The notes below the pieces were generated by a model. That model was not told the origin of the DNA, searched no databases, and saw nothing but the letters and a program-made list of their open reading frames with translations. Below are positions 35,844-44,760 of a DNA stretch of 64,000 nt, piece after piece. Positions within the stretch are counted from its first letter, which is position 1; each line of letters begins with the position of its first letter. Origin of the DNA: Geobacter sp. FeAm09 (GTDB taxonomy: Bacteria > Desulfobacterota > Desulfuromonadia > Geobacterales > Pseudopelobacteraceae); assembly GCF_008330225.1 (NCBI RefSeq), contig NZ_CP042466.1, forward strand, positions 2,660,001 through 2,724,000. Reading direction: 5' to 3'. A program made the position numbers and the translations under genes.

Positions 35844-36128
35844 ATGACAACTAAATTGTTTATCGCTTTTCTTATAAGCCTTTTTATGTTCACCGCGTTC
35901 GGCAACGGTGCCTGGGTATTGATGGTTATCGGTGCGCTGATCTACGGCCTTAAAAAGCTTCTTGGCCAACCATGCATTCTACCAAAATGTAACAATCTTG
36001 ACATTGAGCCAATGATTTCGATGGAGGAATCAATAAAAGATGAGATCATCGCCGATGATTACACCATGAACACCATCAACACGAGAACAAAATCATTATA
36101 TGGTGGTCTCTACTACGATCAACATTGA
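35844..36128 (+). CDS. Small membrane protein with cytoplasmic tail, unknown
   Basis: A 94-aa protein starting at the ATG at 35844 (GAGGGCAGAGT upstream). A hydrophobic hairpin (about residues 4-37: KLFIAFLISLFMFTAF and GAWVLMVIGALIYGL) is followed by an acidic tail ending in SLYGGLYYDQH. The next gene has the same layout with a similar tail, suggesting related proteins. No family was recognised. Confidence 0.6.
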   Translation: MTTKLFIAFLISLFMFTAFGNGAWVLMVIGALIYGLKKLLGQPCILPKCNNLDIEPMISMEESIKDEIIADDYTMNTINTRTKSLYGGLYYDQH

Positions 36129-36292
36129 GTAGCACTCTCTTCCCATAAGTTTGGAGTGGTTAAGATGGCAAGTCCTTGGGAGCAAGACAAAAGGTATGAT
36201 TGAGAATTAAATCAATTAAATAGAGTAAGCGCAGTAGCAAGGGTGTTTATGTCAAACAGGAAAATCGGAGTACCACTTTTCGAGGTAAAAAC

Positions 36293-36595
36293 ATGGGACC
36301 ATCAAAGTTGGCAAAGTTTTTCGGATACCTCATCATTTGGCTTTTTGCGCTGGTGCTTATCAGTGGACTTTTTGGCGCTGCTGGTCTTGCCCTGGTTATC
36401 CTTGGCACAGTGATCATAGGCCCTATTGCTCTGATCAGGGCACTCAACGCCAAGCCATACCCCAAGTATGAATTTGAGAACCCCGTCCAGATTATTGAAA
36501 AAAAATCTGAGCCAATGATGACAACCAATGAAGACTCCACCTGGGGGGCTTACGATTCAAGAGTAAGCCAAAGGCTGTTCTACGAAGACTTATAA
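36293..36595 (+). CDS. Small membrane protein with cytoplasmic tail, unknown (relative of the preceding gene)
   Basis: A 100-aa protein with two hydrophobic helices (FFGYLIIWLFALVLISGLFG and GLALVILGTVIIGPIALI) and an acidic tail ending in SRVSQRLFYEDL. Length, topology and the aromatic-acidic C-terminus match the gene at 35844, so the two are probably paralogues. An AGGTAAAAAC lies before the ATG. Unknown function. Confidence 0.6.
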   Translation: MGPSKLAKFFGYLIIWLFALVLISGLFGAAGLALVILGTVIIGPIALIRALNAKPYPKYEFENPVQIIEKKSEPMMTTNEDSTWGAYDSRVSQRLFYEDL

Positions 36596-36634
36596 GCACA
36601 TTGAAAGAGGCAACAGGAGCAATTGGAGAATTCA

Positions 36635-37276
36635 ATGAAAAAAAGCATATTTGCATGCATCGCCCTGGCAACAATGGCAACTACAGACTGCGCAACCGGC
36701 TCAAGAGATACCATCCCTGCGATGGTCATCAACAACGAATCGTTCGCTACCATCCCGGTGTCCACTCCGATTCTGTTCATTGACAACAAAAAAGTGAACC
36801 TGCCGCAGGAGTATAAGGACCACTGGCCGCCAGACATCCCAGGGGTAAAAATTGCCTCTGAGATACCTTACACCTACAGCGGGTTCGAGAGCCACCGCCC
36901 CGAATATGATTTCGTCACCTACCCAGCCCTTCAAGTCGCTCAGGTGAAGGACTCTGGCGCTGTATTTGCGGTCAGGGAATCATTCTTCACAGTGCAGTCT
37001 ACGTCAGGTATAGGTGCTGTCGGCGATACCGTCCTCGTTGGTGGGGTCATAACGGCAGCTCAGTTTGTCCCTGGCGTTGGCAGCGTAGTAACCAGCATGC
37101 TCCAAGGCATGGGAACGACAAACTCCGCTTCGGTCACAAACAGCTCGTTCGACATTAAGCATGCGCTTTACGACGTTCTGTACCCAAATGGTAAGAAAGC
37201 TGTTTATCATTGCGGGAACGTTGAAGTGTTTGACTGTCGTGCGCGATTGATCGAAGCATTGAAGAACCGTCATTGA
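36635..37276 (+). CDS. Exported protein with glycine-rich hydrophobic segment, unknown
   Basis: The start at 36635 follows GGAGAATTCA; 213 aa. The N-terminus is signal-peptide-like (KKSIFACIALATMATTDCAT), with a Cys but no canonical lipobox. Residues about 135-165 form a hydrophobic Gly/Val-rich stretch (GIGAVGDTVLVGGVITAA) that could insert in a membrane. A Cys pair near the end (YHCGNVEVFDC) may form a disulfide. It is the third of three co-directional small genes and is not recognised as any family. Confidence 0.6.
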   Translation: MKKSIFACIALATMATTDCATGSRDTIPAMVINNESFATIPVSTPILFIDNKKVNLPQEYKDHWPPDIPGVKIASEIPYTYSGFESHRPEYDFVTYPALQVAQVKDSGAVFAVRESFFTVQSTSGIGAVGDTVLVGGVITAAQFVPGVGSVVTSMLQGMGTTNSASVTNSSFDIKHALYDVLYPNGKKAVYHCGNVEVFDCRARLIEALKNRH

Positions 37277-37730
37277 TAAAAGGTACATACCAGGCTCTAA
37301 GAACGGGGCCTGTAAAATTCTCACGATAACTCAAGCCGGATTATGAATCATCACATGAAACAAACTTCTTCTCTGCCCATAATAATGATTGCCTCCCCTA
37401 CAACAACAAGTTCTGGTGGACCGGCCACACTTCTTCATTGTTCGTTGCCTTCCCAAACTCTCCCACGCTAACCTTGGCAAGCGATATAACCTGCCTGTCT
37501 CCCGATCTAAAAAATATCTGTATCAAAATGACACAACCAGAGAAATTCAGCGGTGTGTTTTTGCAATTTTATGTGAGATTACGGAGGGATGTGCAGAACA
37601 ACCAATAAGTGTTAATTTTATTAACACATTGAATTTACATTGATTAATTGTGACTTCGTGATGTAGAAGAGGAGGAGAGCGTGTTGGCAGAGTTTTTTCG
37701 TGTAGTTAGAGGTCAGGCAAAAGAGGTATT
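37277..37730. other. Intergenic region, no supported gene
   Basis: A weak hairpin (CAGGC ... GCCTG near 37292-37313, followed by TAAAATT) may end the preceding transcript. An 84-codon frame at 37389 has no ribosome-binding site, composition bias or recognisable motif, so it is not called. The last 100 bases are AT-rich and probably carry the promoter of the glycan cluster. Confidence 0.4.
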
Positions 37731-38645
37731 ATGAACAATTCTTGCGACCCTGCGGAGGCACCTGGCACAATGTGCGACCACATGAATGTGCACGAATCTA
37801 GTGAAGAAGATCCCCTAAAAAAGGACGAGCGTGTTCGCTCCAATTTTGTCCGGGAGTTGGTACAACGCCCCAATGAATCGGCCCGGCCGCCCGCGGCGCT
37901 CCTAGCCACACCTCCAAGGCGCATAGTGCAGTTCTGGGACGATCTTGGCCGATTGCCCCGGGACGTTAGGGAGTGCATGGAGTCGTGGAAAAAACTCGAG
38001 CAGTCCGGATTCGAGCTTCAAGTTTTCGACGAGAACTCTGCGAGGGAATTTATTCGGATTCACTTGGGCTCGCGATATGAGAGCGCATTTGACAAGTGCT
38101 ATCACCCTTCAATGAAATCAGACTACTTCCGTTACTCCTACATCTTCGTGGAGGGGGGCTTCTATGTTGACGCTGACGACGTCTATCACGGAACGACAAT
38201 CGATCACCTCTTCACAGATGGGCGGTTGAAACTTCAACCGTTCTGCTACGACATTGCGACAGATCAGATGGTTCCGCCTTCAGTTTTCGTCAATCCGGGG
38301 GCAAACGAATTGAGCTGGATTTTCTACTTCAACACCACCCCATTGATTGCAGTTCGTAATCATCCTATTATAGAGCGTGCGCTACTGAACGCTACGACAT
38401 CCCTTGAGCAAGAATCTAAAGACAAATTGCCCGAAGTCCAGGCAACCACCGGTCCCGGCAACCTCACCAGATCCGTATTCGAAGTGGTCACTGATGAAAG
38501 TTGCCCAAAGGAAGTGCTGTTCGTTGTACACGACTGGGAGGAAACTTCCACCAGTAAGTGGCCACTCAGTTACCGGAGTGATAAGCGAAACTGGAGGCTT
38601 TCGAATCAGCAAGCGTATCAGGCCTCACTGCAAGCGGAGGAGTGA
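37731..38645 (+). CDS. GT32-like glycosyltransferase
   Basis: A 304-aa protein. After a disordered, acidic N-terminus (about 60 residues), PRRIVQFWDDLGRLP matches the start of the GT32/capsular sugar transferase fold. SDYFRYSYIFVEGGFYVDAD with DVYHG follows, a DXD-containing metal/nucleotide-sugar site near residue 147. This group makes short sugar additions to lipopolysaccharide or capsule. It opens a three-gene cluster with tight coupling to the next gene (TGATG overlap). The sugar is unknown. Confidence 0.82.
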   Translation: MNNSCDPAEAPGTMCDHMNVHESSEEDPLKKDERVRSNFVRELVQRPNESARPPAALLATPPRRIVQFWDDLGRLPRDVRECMESWKKLEQSGFELQVFDENSAREFIRIHLGSRYESAFDKCYHPSMKSDYFRYSYIFVEGGFYVDADDVYHGTTIDHLFTDGRLKLQPFCYDIATDQMVPPSVFVNPGANELSWIFYFNTTPLIAVRNHPIIERALLNATTSLEQESKDKLPEVQATTGPGNLTRSVFEVVTDESCPKEVLFVVHDWEETSTSKWPLSYRSDKRNWRLSNQQAYQASLQAEE

Positions 38646-40843
38646 TGAACTTGGCGCGCCCTCCACTAGCAGCTGTCGGTCACGTCTTCCGATTCTGGCT
38701 GACTCTTCGGAGGCTCCTGCCGAGGTGGAAGTGCCAAACATTCGGTGCCCAAGGTGCGGAGAAATGCGCTAGGATTGAGAAGATTTATGTCATCAACCTC
38801 GATCGTGAACCGGGACGCTGGTCCAAGATGGAGCAAGAGCTCAGGCACACATTGGACTCGTCGGGGGCTGAACTCTTGAGCCTGACTGAGCGGTATGTCG
38901 CTGTCGATGCCAATGATTTCTCGCAGGAGCCACCCAAGGATGCCGACATTGACCCATTTTATACGCTTGGAGACCAGCTTTTTGTAGAACCCCAACCGTT
39001 AGTTCTTCCCACGCGTCTCGAACTAAATACTCCGATTCGAATGAGTCGAGCTGAGATTGCAGTCGCTCGATCACACATCAATGTTTGGAAGCAGGTTGCG
39101 GCGAGTAATCATGAGTACGTACTTATCCTTGAAGACGACGCATGGTTTCATTTCGGATTTGCAAGATATCTGGATCAGGCGTGGGACGAAGTCATGGGCG
39201 AATATGATAAGAAGGGCAGATTCGACATTCTTTATGTGTCGTATCTCGAAGTGAAGCACGGTGCGCCAAAAACCTTTCTTTCAAGTAACGTATTCCGCCC
39301 AGTGCGCGGGCTCTGGCATCTGTCCGGATATGTTCTTTCCCGCGAGGGTGCTGCGAAACTCCTTCGCCTACTTCCTTGTCGTGGCCCCATTGACCTCTGG
39401 ATAAATCACCAGTTCGAAGTGCTGGATGTACGCGCGACTAAACGGCCTCTTATTAGCCAAAGACGCGACGCTAGATCTACCAACTCATATTCAATTCTTC
39501 CCACTCTCACGAAAATTGGCGCAATCACTAGTGAAGGAGCATCCCTATTTAACATCCGCCCAACTGAGCAACCAGTGTTTGCTTTTGGGCCTGAAGGCTC
39601 CGGCCATTCATCGCTTGCAATGGCTTTGTCCATGCTAGGATACAGATGTTGTAGTGATCTCCAGGCATTACCAGCTCCTGAACTAGAAAGGCTTCTTGAT
39701 GGAAGAGGTGATCGGGTTTTTGACGCATATGTAAACATAGGATCTTTGAACGCAAGCGTCAGGGACCTCCGGAGTCGCTACCCGAAGGCAAAGTTTATTC
39801 TTACCTCAGCCAAGGGCATCACTACAGATGGCACTTTCCTCAGTGTTGAGAAGGACCTCAATGGTGCCGACATCGCTGTGCTTCATTCAGAGGAACCGAA
39901 TAGATGGCAAGTCGTTTGCGAACACCTCAGATGTGCGCCGCCCTCCTGCTCCTACCCTGCGCTGAAAGACCGTGGTCAAAGACCAATTCTCGACGGGACC
40001 ATTGAAGCGGACCAAGTCCTAAAAAGCAAAAGCCCTAGGCGTGATAAGTCGCCATGGGTCGTTGAGCCCCGTAAGTGGTGGCAAGGAATTAGCTCTATCC
40101 CGATAGATGGGCAGGCGGACACTGGAACGTTCGTTAGAATCACCGACTGTTTGGAATGTCTCGACACGAGACGCTGGCATCTAAGAAGCGATACTTTCAC
40201 GGACAATTTGGCGTTATTTCGCCCCGCAAACGTTAAGTTCAATTCTGGTATTGGGGCTGCGCTTTCCGTTAAAAGAGAGCCCCTAGGCGTTCGAGACTAT
40301 ACCGCCGCTTCGTTATGCAGTCGGGACCAATACTTGTTCGGAAAATTCGAAGCGACCATCCAAGCATCAAATGTGCCCGGGGTGGTCACCGGATTCTTTC
40401 TCCACCGTAACTCGCCACGACAGGAAATAGATATCGAGATCGCGGGGAATCGACCAGACCGCCTTTTGGTCAATGTTTTCTATAACCCAGGTGGCGAAGG
40501 AGCAAACTTTGACTATGGCTATAGAGGTGCTCCAAGCTATATTGAACTCGGGTTTGACGCATCCAAAGCAAGCCACCGCTTCGCAATTGAATGGAGCCCG
40601 TGCGAGATCCGTTGGTTAGTTGACGACAATCTGGTCCATAGGCGCGTAATCTGGGATCCAACACCAATCCCGCACCTTCCAATGACGCTCCATATCAACA
40701 GTTGGCTATCTCGTTCTACCAAACTTGCCGGGAGAATCAACAACCGACGGCTCCCAGCAACCACAATAGTAGGATCGATCGCTCTGGAGGCGAATTCCGT
40801 TATTTCCTCAGCCGGGTCTGATGACCTACGCCGGTCAAGTTAG
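38645..40843 (+). CDS. Three-domain fusion: GT25 glycosyltransferase, sulfotransferase-like, GH16
   Basis: The ATG at 38645 overlaps the previous stop and has GGAGG upstream; 732 aa. Domain 1 (about 40-250) is GT25 lipooligosaccharide transferase-like: KIYVINLDREPGRW, RAEIAVARSHINVWKQV, LILEDDAWF. Domain 2 (about 308-440) resembles PAPS-dependent sulfotransferases: a P-loop-like FAFGPEGSGHSSLAMAL, and a late LHSEEPNRWQVVCEHL of the kind seen at the end of that fold. Domain 3 (about 480-715) is GH16-like: FGKFEATIQA, the catalytic motif EIDIE near residue 595-599, and RFAIEWSPCEIRWLVDD. No signal peptide is apparent, which is unusual for a GH16 domain. The order of activities suggests building, sulfating and cutting or transglycosylating one glycan. 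Domain 2 is the least certain. Confidence 0.75.
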   Translation: MNLARPPLAAVGHVFRFWLTLRRLLPRWKCQTFGAQGAEKCARIEKIYVINLDREPGRWSKMEQELRHTLDSSGAELLSLTERYVAVDANDFSQEPPKDADIDPFYTLGDQLFVEPQPLVLPTRLELNTPIRMSRAEIAVARSHINVWKQVAASNHEYVLILEDDAWFHFGFARYLDQAWDEVMGEYDKKGRFDILYVSYLEVKHGAPKTFLSSNVFRPVRGLWHLSGYVLSREGAAKLLRLLPCRGPIDLWINHQFEVLDVRATKRPLISQRRDARSTNSYSILPTLTKIGAITSEGASLFNIRPTEQPVFAFGPEGSGHSSLAMALSMLGYRCCSDLQALPAPELERLLDGRGDRVFDAYVNIGSLNASVRDLRSRYPKAKFILTSAKGITTDGTFLSVEKDLNGADIAVLHSEEPNRWQVVCEHLRCAPPSCSYPALKDRGQRPILDGTIEADQVLKSKSPRRDKSPWVVEPRKWWQGISSIPIDGQADTGTFVRITDCLECLDTRRWHLRSDTFTDNLALFRPANVKFNSGIGAALSVKREPLGVRDYTAASLCSRDQYLFGKFEATIQASNVPGVVTGFFLHRNSPRQEIDIEIAGNRPDRLLVNVFYNPGGEGANFDYGYRGAPSYIELGFDASKASHRFAIEWSPCEIRWLVDDNLVHRRVIWDPTPIPHLPMTLHINSWLSRSTKLAGRINNRRLPATTIVGSIALEANSVISSAGSDDLRRSS

Positions 40844-40876
40844 GCTGGGTAGTTTTAACTCGAGGCGGTTAGCACA

Positions 40877-42508
40877 ATGAAAATTCTATCATTCAATCCG
40901 GGCCACGATGGTGCATTCGCTTATCTTGATGATGGACATTTAGTAGCCTCAATTGAGGCAGAGAAACACTCCCGTTATCGACACTCACCACTGTCCGTTC
41001 CGGACGTGTTCAGCGTTCTCGGTGAACTCAAAGAAGTTCCCGACGTGCTTTGTAGAGGTGGCTGGTGGCCTAGCGGCACGCATCTGCCTGAGCAGCAATT
41101 TTTTGCTGGATACCATGGCTTCAGCAACAGCGACATTATAGTTGGTCAAAAACGCCTATTGGGGAAGACGGTGGAATACTTCTCATCTTCTCACGAACGT
41201 TCCCATCTTCTCTGTGCCTTCGGCATGTCGAATCTGCCCAAGGGTACCCCGTGCTATGCATTAGTTTGGGAAGGAGTAATCGGCTCATTCTACAAAATCG
41301 ATTCTAAGTTGAACCTGACAAAACTCGCCGATGTCATGCCTGAACCTGGACATCGTTATGCCCTGCTCTACGGCTTGGCTGACCCAACCTTTGACAAAAA
41401 TGCTGCAGAATTCTCCCGATTTTCTGACGCGGGAAAACTCATGGCTTTGGCGTCATTTTCGAAGAGAAGCAAGCCTTCGGATGAAGAGGAGAAAATAATT
41501 GCATTTCTCATGCAAGATTGCCTGCACCTCAAGCCGAGTGCGTGTGAGGAGCTAAGGCATTTCCGACACTACAACGTAGGGCTAGATGATCCGGAGTTTC
41601 GCAACTTCGCAGGCATTGTCAGCGACAGAATATTCGATCGTTTTTATCAGTTTGCCAAGTCGAACATGAAGAGAGGCATGCCGTTGCTCATTGCGGGAGG
41701 GTGCGGCCTAAATTGCGACTGGAACACCAAGTGGAGAGAGACTAATCTCTTTTCCGAGGTGTTCGTGCCGCCTGTTGCCAACGACTCAGGCTCAGCCATC
41801 GGCACGGCGATTGACGCGCAGTTCCATTTTACAGGGAACCCTAAAATAGATTGGAATGTCTACTCTGGTCTTGAGTTCATAGCAACCGACTCCTTCGATT
41901 TGAGTTTATATGATCAGTACGATACGAACTACGCAATGATTGCCGACATGTTGGCTAAAAACCTGATCATTGGATGGGTGAATGGAAAATACGAAATCGG
42001 GCCACGCGCGCTGGGAAATCGTTCGATACTTGCTTCACCATTCCAAGAGAGCACTAGGGTGCGGCTGAATGAGATTAAGAAGCGCGAACAATTTCGTCCG
42101 ATTGCGCCCGCTTGCCTCGAAGAAGATGCTGTAAAATGGTTTGGTTGCGATCACGCGAGCCCATTTATGCTTTATACACAGCTCGTTGGAACGGATGCGC
42201 TACCTGCGGTTACCCACGTAAATGGGACAGCTCGCATTCAAACGGTAACCTCTGAGACTAATAGACATTTGCATAAGCTGCTTATCGCATTCAAAGCACG
42301 TACCGGATACGGCGTCTTGTGCAATACCTCCCTGAATTTCAACGGGAGAGGATTCATAAACAACATAGCTGACCTTTCGACCTATGCCGTAGAGCACAAT
42401 TTGGATGGCTTTGTTGTTGAAGGGCGAAGCTATATTTTGAAGTCATCGACAAACTATCAGACGTACTTGATGATGCCAAACTCTATAGCTGGCCGGACGG
42501 GGGGGTAA
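40877..42508 (+). CDS. NodU/CmcH-family carbamoyltransferase
   Basis: A 543-aa enzyme of usual length. The N-terminal half is an ASKHA-type domain (MKILSFNPGHDGAFAYLDDG; SSSHERSHLLCAFGM, with His ligands). The C-terminal carbamoyltransferase domain (about 350-530) has GWVNGKYEIGPRALGNRS and REQFRPIAPACLEE, then YGVLCNTSLNFNGRG. It transfers a carbamoyl group to a hydroxyl of a sugar or related acceptor, as in NodU. It follows the fusion gene by 33 bases, consistent with glycan decoration. Confidence 0.92.
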   Translation: MKILSFNPGHDGAFAYLDDGHLVASIEAEKHSRYRHSPLSVPDVFSVLGELKEVPDVLCRGGWWPSGTHLPEQQFFAGYHGFSNSDIIVGQKRLLGKTVEYFSSSHERSHLLCAFGMSNLPKGTPCYALVWEGVIGSFYKIDSKLNLTKLADVMPEPGHRYALLYGLADPTFDKNAAEFSRFSDAGKLMALASFSKRSKPSDEEEKIIAFLMQDCLHLKPSACEELRHFRHYNVGLDDPEFRNFAGIVSDRIFDRFYQFAKSNMKRGMPLLIAGGCGLNCDWNTKWRETNLFSEVFVPPVANDSGSAIGTAIDAQFHFTGNPKIDWNVYSGLEFIATDSFDLSLYDQYDTNYAMIADMLAKNLIIGWVNGKYEIGPRALGNRSILASPFQESTRVRLNEIKKREQFRPIAPACLEEDAVKWFGCDHASPFMLYTQLVGTDALPAVTHVNGTARIQTVTSETNRHLHKLLIAFKARTGYGVLCNTSLNFNGRGFINNIADLSTYAVEHNLDGFVVEGRSYILKSSTNYQTYLMMPNSIAGRTGG

Positions 42509-42844
42509 CGGACCGACGTTCGACAATTAGAGACGAAACATGAGCGCGATGGAGCTAGTCTGATCTATTCATCAACCAGGAATGGCCACAGATGAAGGAG
42601 GCCGAGCGAAAACAAATGAGGATGGTTTGCAGAAGCGCCGGATACAAGATAACCAGTAAAGATATGCTCGGTAAGCTTATTTATGAGGCAATAGGGGGGT
42701 TAAGGATGAGTTTCGAATACCGTTTCCTGTTCCATAAAAACAAAACAGATTCAAATAGTTATAGTCAAAAGCCATGAACTCTCCCCGTAGCTCTCTCTAT
42801 GGATGATTTCTGGCTTTTGCCTTTTGTGGCTTGGACGTGGTTGC
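42509..42844. other. Intergenic region with inverted repeat
   Basis: It contains an inverted repeat (CAAAAGCCA near 42764 and TGGCTTTTG near 42812) around about 35 bases, which could be a terminator between convergent genes or part of an att site of the second integrase. A 61-codon frame at 42592 has no clear support and is not called. Confidence 0.4.
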
Positions 42845-44152
42845 TCATACCGCCACCATCCTGTAGGTTTCTCCCTCGCCACATCCAGCCATGTGCGGGA
42901 AGGCGATGACCTTCTGCTGTTTCGATCTCAGAAAATCAACGCCGAAGTAGTTGAAGATGTTTTCCGCATCACACTCCAGCCCCTCGACGTAATTCCCATA
43001 GACCTCATACACCATCTGTTTGCTGGCATGACCCATCAAGCTGACCAGCCGGTTCGGGTCCATTCTGAGCGTCAGCGACCATGCGGCGAACGTATGCCGG
43101 GTCGTGTATGGCCTTTTGTATTCCAGCCCGGCCGCCTTGAAGGCCTTCTCCCAGACGGTCTTTTTGAAACTGCCATAGCTGAACTTCCGGCCGCCCTTCA
43201 TCGTGAACACATACTCGCTGTTGAACTGTGCCATCACTTCTTCGAGCCGTTCCCGGAGAGCCCGGGTTATCGGCTGCTTCCGCTTCCGGTAGCCGTTCTT
43301 CAGCTTCTTCTTCTCCACAGTCAGGACAATGGCATTCTGAATGTTGATGTGATTGGCCCCAACGTCGCTCTTCCTGAGTCCGGCCAGTTCCGAGCCGATC
43401 ATCCCGGTCATGACCATGATATCGACCAGTGGCTTGTAGTACGGGTCAACCTGTTCCATGATCGCCTGCCATTCATCGAAACGAAAAACCACCGGAGCCT
43501 CTTTCTCGACGTCCGGCAACTTCTTGTGGATGGTCTCAAAGGGGCTTCTCATATTCCAGCGATACTGGTCGCAGGCGTCGTTCCAGACCGCCCTGAGCGG
43601 GATGAGGATGTTTCTGATGCGGGAGGCCGACAACTGCCGCTCCTTGTTTTTCCCTTCTTCCCATTTGAGGCCGGCAACGTACTTCTGTAATTCAATGCCG
43701 GTCAACTCGTAAAAGGTCATCTTTTTGAAATAGGGAAGAAGACGGTAATTGATGATCTGCGTAAAATCATTGCGCTTGGTATGGGAATCATACGTCGGCA
43801 GAATGGTCTCCAGCCAGACTTTCAGATAATCACCGATAAGGACCCGGTTCGGTTCCGGGTTGAACTCGCGCCCCTCAAGCTTGGCGAAGAAGGTCTTTTC
43901 CTGAACCGAAGCCCCCGGGAACGCTTCCGCGAACTTGAACGTACCCGCTTCTATCTTGTCAAAGACCCGGTTGAGAAATTCCTGCACCCGTCCCCGATTG
44001 ACCGGCGTGTCATCCAGGCCGGTGCTTTTGGCAATCCGATGACCGTAGTAATAAAAATCGGCGTAGAGCTTCTTAGAGTGCTTGAACTTCTTGATGCTGC
44101 CTGCCTGCTGCTTCTGCTCATCAATAGTGATGAGCGCCATGCTTGCTTTCAT
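42845..44152 (-). CDS. Tyrosine integrase with DUF3596-type arm domain (island integrase 2)
   Basis: A 435-aa paralogue-like relative of integrase 1, sharing layout and many segments (FADAFPGAS versus FAEAFPGAS; KQMVYEVYGNY in both). It has the arm domain (about 25-95, KLYADFYYYGHRIAKSTGLD), the core-binding domain, and the catalytic box with Arg in SELAGLRKSD, RPYTTRHTFAAW, and LMGHASKQMVYEVYGNY. GGAG precedes the ATG at 44152. It is not next to a tRNA in this window. It marks a second element or an older insertion by the same integrase family. Confidence 0.92.
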   Translation of the reverse strand: MKASMALITIDEQKQQAGSIKKFKHSKKLYADFYYYGHRIAKSTGLDDTPVNRGRVQEFLNRVFDKIEAGTFKFAEAFPGASVQEKTFFAKLEGREFNPEPNRVLIGDYLKVWLETILPTYDSHTKRNDFTQIINYRLLPYFKKMTFYELTGIELQKYVAGLKWEEGKNKERQLSASRIRNILIPLRAVWNDACDQYRWNMRSPFETIHKKLPDVEKEAPVVFRFDEWQAIMEQVDPYYKPLVDIMVMTGMIGSELAGLRKSDVGANHINIQNAIVLTVEKKKLKNGYRKRKQPITRALRERLEEVMAQFNSEYVFTMKGGRKFSYGSFKKTVWEKAFKAAGLEYKRPYTTRHTFAAWSLTLRMDPNRLVSLMGHASKQMVYEVYGNYVEGLECDAENIFNYFGVDFLRSKQQKVIAFPHMAGCGEGETYRMVAV

Positions 44153-44225
44153 GAATTGTTCTCCTCTGGCTATCCCTCCCCTCGCTGTGACGTTAGTCCG
44201 TAGCAGGAGGATAGCCCAACTGTTT

Positions 44226-44563
44226 TCAATAATCCAGGTTGATGTGCAGCCCTTTTGCCTGTGAGACCGCTGGCTGCTCCGGTATGATGGCCAGATCCTC
44301 GGGGCAGGACGTTTTCAGGGGCACCGTAATCATCCAGGAGCTTCTGGAACAGATTCTGCCCCCACGGGAACCGGGCGGGCGGTGCCGCCAATCTTGATGT
44401 AGTGCCTGCCCGGCAGCAGATGGCCGGATTTGATCCATTCGTAAATAGTCGTTCTGCCGACGCCCATTCTGGCCGCGAACTGCTCGATGGAGAGCATCTC
44501 GACCTGCGGGGCGTAGTCGATGGCAGAGCTGGTCACGCCGCAATGCTCCCGGCTGACCTGCAT
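44226..44563 (-). pseudogene. Frameshifted excisionase-like gene
   Basis: The N-terminus (MLSIEQFAARMGVGRTTIYE, then HYIKIGG) is homologous to the intact excisionase-like protein at 32399-32752. After the first 60 codons the expected continuation RFPWGQNLFQKLLDD is in a second frame. The expected end (GLHINLDY, matching GPLNWDY of the intact copy) is in a third frame. At least two frameshifts therefore separate the original start and stop. It sits just upstream of integrase 2, as the intact copy does of integrase 1. Confidence 0.8.
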
Positions 44564-44760
44564 TTATGGTGGGTATACTTGGGGAATCTGGACAAAACGA
44601 GTGTGGACGGGAATCTGCCAGGGCAGATTCGGGGTGGTGCAGGGTATTTCATTGTTGTTCTCCGTAATGTGTGTTGCCCCATCACCGGGGTCAGTATAAG
44701 GTCTATGCGCTGTGCTGCCATGCGGGGAGAGCCGCGTTTACGAATAATGCTACTTGTTAA

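Noticed and set aside
37389-37643. 84-codon plus-strand frame in the gap after the exported protein
   Set aside because: No ribosome-binding site and no motif; its composition looks random.
42592-42777. 61-codon frame after the carbamoyltransferase
   Set aside because: No similarity recognised and no clear translation signal; it is adjacent to an inverted repeat and may be non-coding.
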